Shown here piece after piece: positions 30,252 to 32,980 of a stretch of DNA of 32,980 nucleotides. Origin of the DNA: Cladosporium sp. IMV 00045 (taxonomy: Eukaryota; Ascomycota; Dothideomycetes; Cladosporiales; Cladosporiaceae); contig MSJI02000203.1 of NCBI GenBank assembly GCA_001931905.2, positions 1-32,980 on the forward strand, in the 5' to 3' direction. Numbering within the stretch: the stretch's first letter is position 1; each line of letters opens with the position of its first letter. The notes under the pieces were generated by a model that had not been told where the DNA came from, did not search any database, and saw nothing but the letters and a program-made list of their open reading frames with translations. A program made the translations under genes and the position numbers.

Positions 30252-31553
30252 CTACGCACCAGCAGCAACGTACTTCCTCACCTCCTCCTTCGCATCCCAC
30301 ACATGGGCCGGATACACAGTCTTTCCAAAGAAGCTCGACAGCCACTTCACCTTTGTCATGACGAAAAAGAAGGAATATACCATGGCAGTCGTCGCCCACG
30401 ACCAAGGTCTATCCGGCTCCTTCATCGCAAGTCCGTCGGCCTTGATCTTATAGACGTGTGGTGACCTGATGTCGAAAATGCCCTTAATGGCCTTCTCTAT
30501 AGCCACTTCCTTGGGAGACGTCTCCATAAACTCCGCGAGAAGCAGAGCTAACGTCTGTCCATCCTCAAAAGCCTGCGATCCGCCCTGCCCACTCGCCGGA
30601 GTCATGACATGCGCAGCGTCGCCGACCAGCACGCAGCCGTTGCGGCCCCAGTAGGGTATGTCTGGAAGGTAGAAGATTGGGTACAAGTTGTCGACCATGG
30701 CTTCATTCAAGCATCTGATCAAGATCGGATCCTTCCAATCCTTGTGGCGTTCGCGGGTCTCTGCCGTGAGGCGCTGGAAATCCAAAGCTTGTCCACGAGG
30801 TGGGAGGTCCGAATCGTAGAAAGAAAAGTAGAGCGCTTTGTTCGGGGTAGCTTGCGACAGACCACAATACCCGAAAGTTGCGTTGGGACCGTGGATGAAG
30901 ACGACTCTGGGCTCGTCAAGGTAAGATTCTGGAAGTGGCTTCTCAAGCTCGAGAACTCCGCCGACAACAACGTGACCCAGGTGCTTCGGACGGGTCTCTT
31001 CTTGCTTGCCAAAGAGAATCTTCCTGACCGGACTTCGGATGCCGTCCGCTCCAACTACCAAATCTGCTTCCTCTGTCCCGCCATCGCTGAACGTCACCGT
31101 GGGCTTCCCAATAGCACTCGCCTTCACTTCCGAGACTGTGCGATAGATGACTGTGCCTTTGGGCAGAGCTTCCTGCAAGCTTTCGACAAGCAGCGGCCGC
31201 GAGATGATATGTGCTTGTAGATTCTCGTTACCAAGCAGCCAATCACCAGCGGTCTTCCAAGTAAACCCTTTGCAAGGGAATCCCGAAGCGTAGACTCTCT
31301 CTGCGAGCTGTGGATCGAGATCCCGCAAGACCTTGAAAGCGTTGGATTGCAAACTGATAGCAGCGCCTTGACGCTTTGTGCGGATGTGTGTGTGGTCGTA
31401 GTTTCCGTGCTCGACGGTGCGAGATGCCACTGAGTCGGCTTCGTCGTAGACTGTGATTTCCAGCGGCTCTTCAATTTTTGGTTGGAGATACTTGCGGAGT
31501 GATAAGGCGGTCGCCAGACCGGAGAGGCCGGCGCCTACGATGATGACTTTCAT
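30252..31553 (-). CDS. FAD-dependent monooxygenase (class A, salicylate-hydroxylase-like), 433 aa
   Basis: Single exon from the ATG at 31553. The Rossmann GxGxxG motif (GAGLSG, residues 7-12) binds FAD, VVGADGIRSPVRK is the DG motif, and VLVGDAAHVMTPASGQGG (Asp312) is the GD motif that contacts the FAD ribityl chain. Family members hydroxylate aromatic or polyketide substrates with NAD(P)H and oxygen. There is no signal peptide. A hydrophobic stretch near the C-terminus (TTAMVYSFFFVMTKV) could be a membrane-associating segment. A TATAAGT box lies about 60 nt upstream (31613-31619). Its position next to an ammonia-lyase and an esterase suggests work on aromatic acids or a secondary metabolite, which is an inference only. 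Confidence 0.9.
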   Translation of the reverse strand: MKVIIVGAGLSGLATALSLRKYLQPKIEEPLEITVYDEADSVASRTVEHGNYDHTHIRTKRQGAAISLQSNAFKVLRDLDPQLAERVYASGFPCKGFTWKTAGDWLLGNENLQAHIISRPLLVESLQEALPKGTVIYRTVSEVKASAIGKPTVTFSDGGTEEADLVVGADGIRSPVRKILFGKQEETRPKHLGHVVVGGVLELEKPLPESYLDEPRVVFIHGPNATFGYCGLSQATPNKALYFSFYDSDLPPRGQALDFQRLTAETRERHKDWKDPILIRCLNEAMVDNLYPIFYLPDIPYWGRNGCVLVGDAAHVMTPASGQGGSQAFEDGQTLALLLAEFMETSPKEVAIEKAIKGIFDIRSPHVYKIKADGLAMKEPDRPWSWATTAMVYSFFFVMTKVKWLSSFFGKTVYPAHVWDAKEEVRKYVAAGA

Positions 31554-31612
31554 GGTGAAGGGGTCGAGGTTTGCAATTGGGGATTGAAAAGAGAGTGTTG
31601 CTACCTATGTAC

Positions 31613-31619
31613 ACTTATA
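31613..31619 (-). promoter_or_regulatory. TATA box of the monooxygenase gene
   Basis: TATAAGT on the minus strand, 60 nt above the ATG at 31553. Confidence 0.4.
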
Positions 31620-31793
31620 GCAGGCCACCGGAGACTACACAGAGCCGGCTCCGAGTTCTTCGATGGCATCTTGGCTGATTGCAAAAGAGTAGGGATGATG
31701 AATCCTTCGTCGATTCATTGATTCAACACAGGAGCTCGCCTGCTGGAGTCGATCAATCAGCTTTCATGATGATGCCTGAGGCAATATAACCGT

Positions 31794-32189
31794 CTGCAAA
31801 ATGTCTGCTGCCACGCTACTGCCACGGGGTGGGGAAATTTTTGAGGTGGTCCGAAGGGATCTTGAGATATCTCTTCTCCCTTAATAGTTATCGCTTAGAT
31901 TTTAGTTGTAATAAGTAGCTACGAACTTAAGAAATAAGATAATAGTGAATTTGATTCATAAAAATCGATTTTGATTTTTAAAAGTCACGTGACTTATTTA
32001 TTTCTTCTCGTATAGTCTCGAAAGTAGTATAAATCGATAGCTTTGCTTTTAGGCTATCTACTACGACTAAAATTAAAGCGATAACTAATAAGGAGGAAGA
32101 GATATCTCAAAATCCCTTTAGACTACCTTAAAAATTTCAGAAAGTTGACCCTACCCCGTGGCAGTAGCGTGGCAGCAGACATTTTGCAG
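31794..32189. mobile_element. foldback MITE-like element, 396 bp
   Basis: Perfect 37-bp terminal inverted repeats lie at 31794-31830 and 32153-32189; the outer end reads CTGCAAAATGTCTG. The inner arms stay recognisably inverted for about 100 bp further but have diverged. The middle is very AT-rich and centres on the palindrome AAGTCACGTGACTT (31982-31995). There is no coding frame, so it would need a transposase in trans. TGCA at both tips is palindromic, so it could be either terminal sequence or a 4-bp target duplication; the exact ends are therefore uncertain by a few bases. It lies upstream of the monooxygenase gene. Confidence 0.85.
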
Positions 32190-32230
32190 TTCATTATAAT
32201 CATAGCTGGCGTTCGCTCTTGCAACTTCAA

Positions 32231-32548
32231 CAACTCTCCCTCTTGACAACACGAATATGGTTTAGATACTACCTGTTCACTTATGGACACCTCACGAGAG
32301 CATCGAGGACGAGAGTCGTGGCTCCAGGTTGTCCCTACTGACAACATGCGTATAGATCAGATACTACCTGTTCACTCCTGAACATCTCGAGAAGCGGCGA
32401 GGGTGAGAGCCGTGGCTCCAGCTTAGCATGGTAACATACTCATTTCAAAAACTCTCCCTCTAATGAACATAGTTCAGATACTACCTGTTCACTCATGAAC
32501 ATCTCGCGAGGCGTCAAGGGTGAGAGCCGTGGCTCCAGGTTAGCATGG
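32231..32548. repeat. three imperfect tandem repeats of about 95-118 bp
   Basis: The conserved core AGATACTACCTGTTCAC starts at 32264, 32359 and 32477. In each copy it is followed by a GAACATCTCG-like segment and the block GAGAGCCGTGGCTCCAG (GAGAGTCGTGGCTCCAG in copy 1). A TCTCCCTC-like lead precedes copies 1 and 3. Copies 2 and 3 are the closest pair. There is no coding potential. It adjoins the MITE and may be part of the same repeat-rich insertion site. Confidence 0.7.
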
Positions 32549-32728
32549 CATGCTCACGCCAAACACTCACTCCACCTCGCCTCACACGTGATATCTCAAT
32601 GACAAAACTCAACAGTATGGTACTATCATTGACACCATGTTCAATTTGGGATACGCTGAGTCCCGAGAAGCAACAAAATTTTTTTGAATTACACACAAGG
32701 TGTTTGCCTGGAACTGAGCACTAAAACC

Positions 32729-32980
32729 TCAAGCATCCTCACCATCGTCCTCAGCCTTGACCTTAGCAGCGGCCTTCTTCTTGCCACCCTTCTTCTTCTT
32801 CGGCTGCGGAGCCTCTTCTCCCTCCTCGGACTTGTTCTCGTCATCCTCATCCTTAGCTCCAGCATTGCGCTTCTTCGGAGACTCGTCGTCGTCGTCTTTG
32901 TCACCTATACGAGACAGCAGTCAGCAAGCAGATCGTGAATCAACCAAGCGCTCTCAAGCTCCGACTTACCCTCATACCCC
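32729..32980 (-). CDS. 3' end of a lysine/acid-rich, probably nuclear protein (partial)
   Basis: The last two exons are visible: 32970-32980 (running off the right edge) and 32729-32904. They are separated by a 65-nt intron (GTAAGT..CGTATAG) that keeps the frame at GYEG, then DKDDDDESPKKR. The visible tail alternates acidic runs with KK/PKKKK clusters (PQPKKKKGGKKKAAAKVKAE) and ends DDGEDA. Such tails occur in chromatin and nucleolar proteins; fungal PARP-type zinc finger proteins are one possibility I considered, but the diagnostic domain lies outside the window. The function is therefore not assigned. Confidence 0.7.

Overview
The window is nuclear DNA of a filamentous ascomycete (Pezizomycotina), probably a Dothideomycete. 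This is inferred from short GT-AG introns of about 49-98 nt with CTAAC-like branch sites, long single-exon genes, fungal-type secreted hydrolases, a Dal5-like permease, a fungal phenylalanine/tyrosine ammonia-lyase, a JIP5-type WD protein and AT-rich foldback repeat DNA. No tRNA, rRNA, CRISPR or bacterial operon features were seen. Splice sites were assigned by reading frame, consensus and family similarity recalled from knowledge; no database search was run.

Left third (1-9.7 kb): a hairpin whose loop carries telomere-like repeats (327-373); a small hypothetical gene (408-893, -); a three-exon PEP mutase/isocitrate lyase superfamily enzyme (1098-2260, -); a weak Ser-rich hypothetical gene (2986-3537, +); a two-exon hypothetical protein (4443-5851, -); a secreted GH3 glycosidase frame broken by one in-frame TAA (6432-8249, -); and, facing away from it, the decayed 3' part of a sugar transporter (9057-9672, +). 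The GH3 frame and the transporter relic look like a former glycosidase/transporter pair in decay.

Middle (10-20.6 kb): a fungal hypothetical protein (10394-11239, -); a seven-exon Dal5-type MFS permease of 594 aa (12358-14452, -); a secreted GH5 exo-beta-1,3-glucanase-like enzyme (15171-16580, -); a six-cysteine small secreted protein (17692-18156, -); a doubtful second tiny secreted peptide (18542-18730, -); and the ribosome-biogenesis WD protein JIP5 (19293-20588, -).

Right third (21-33 kb): a two-exon GH36 raffinose-synthase/alpha-galactosidase-like enzyme of 892 aa (21151-23884, +); a three-exon aromatic amino acid ammonia-lyase of 760 aa (25294-27721, +); a secreted type-B carboxylesterase (28218-29885, +); a convergent FAD-dependent aromatic-type monooxygenase (30252-31553, -); a 396-bp foldback MITE (31794-32189); three imperfect tandem repeats (32231-32548); and the last exons of a lysine/acid-rich, probably nuclear protein that runs off the right edge (-). 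The ammonia-lyase, esterase and monooxygenase could form a small phenylpropanoid/aromatic catabolic neighbourhood, which is an inference from adjacency only.
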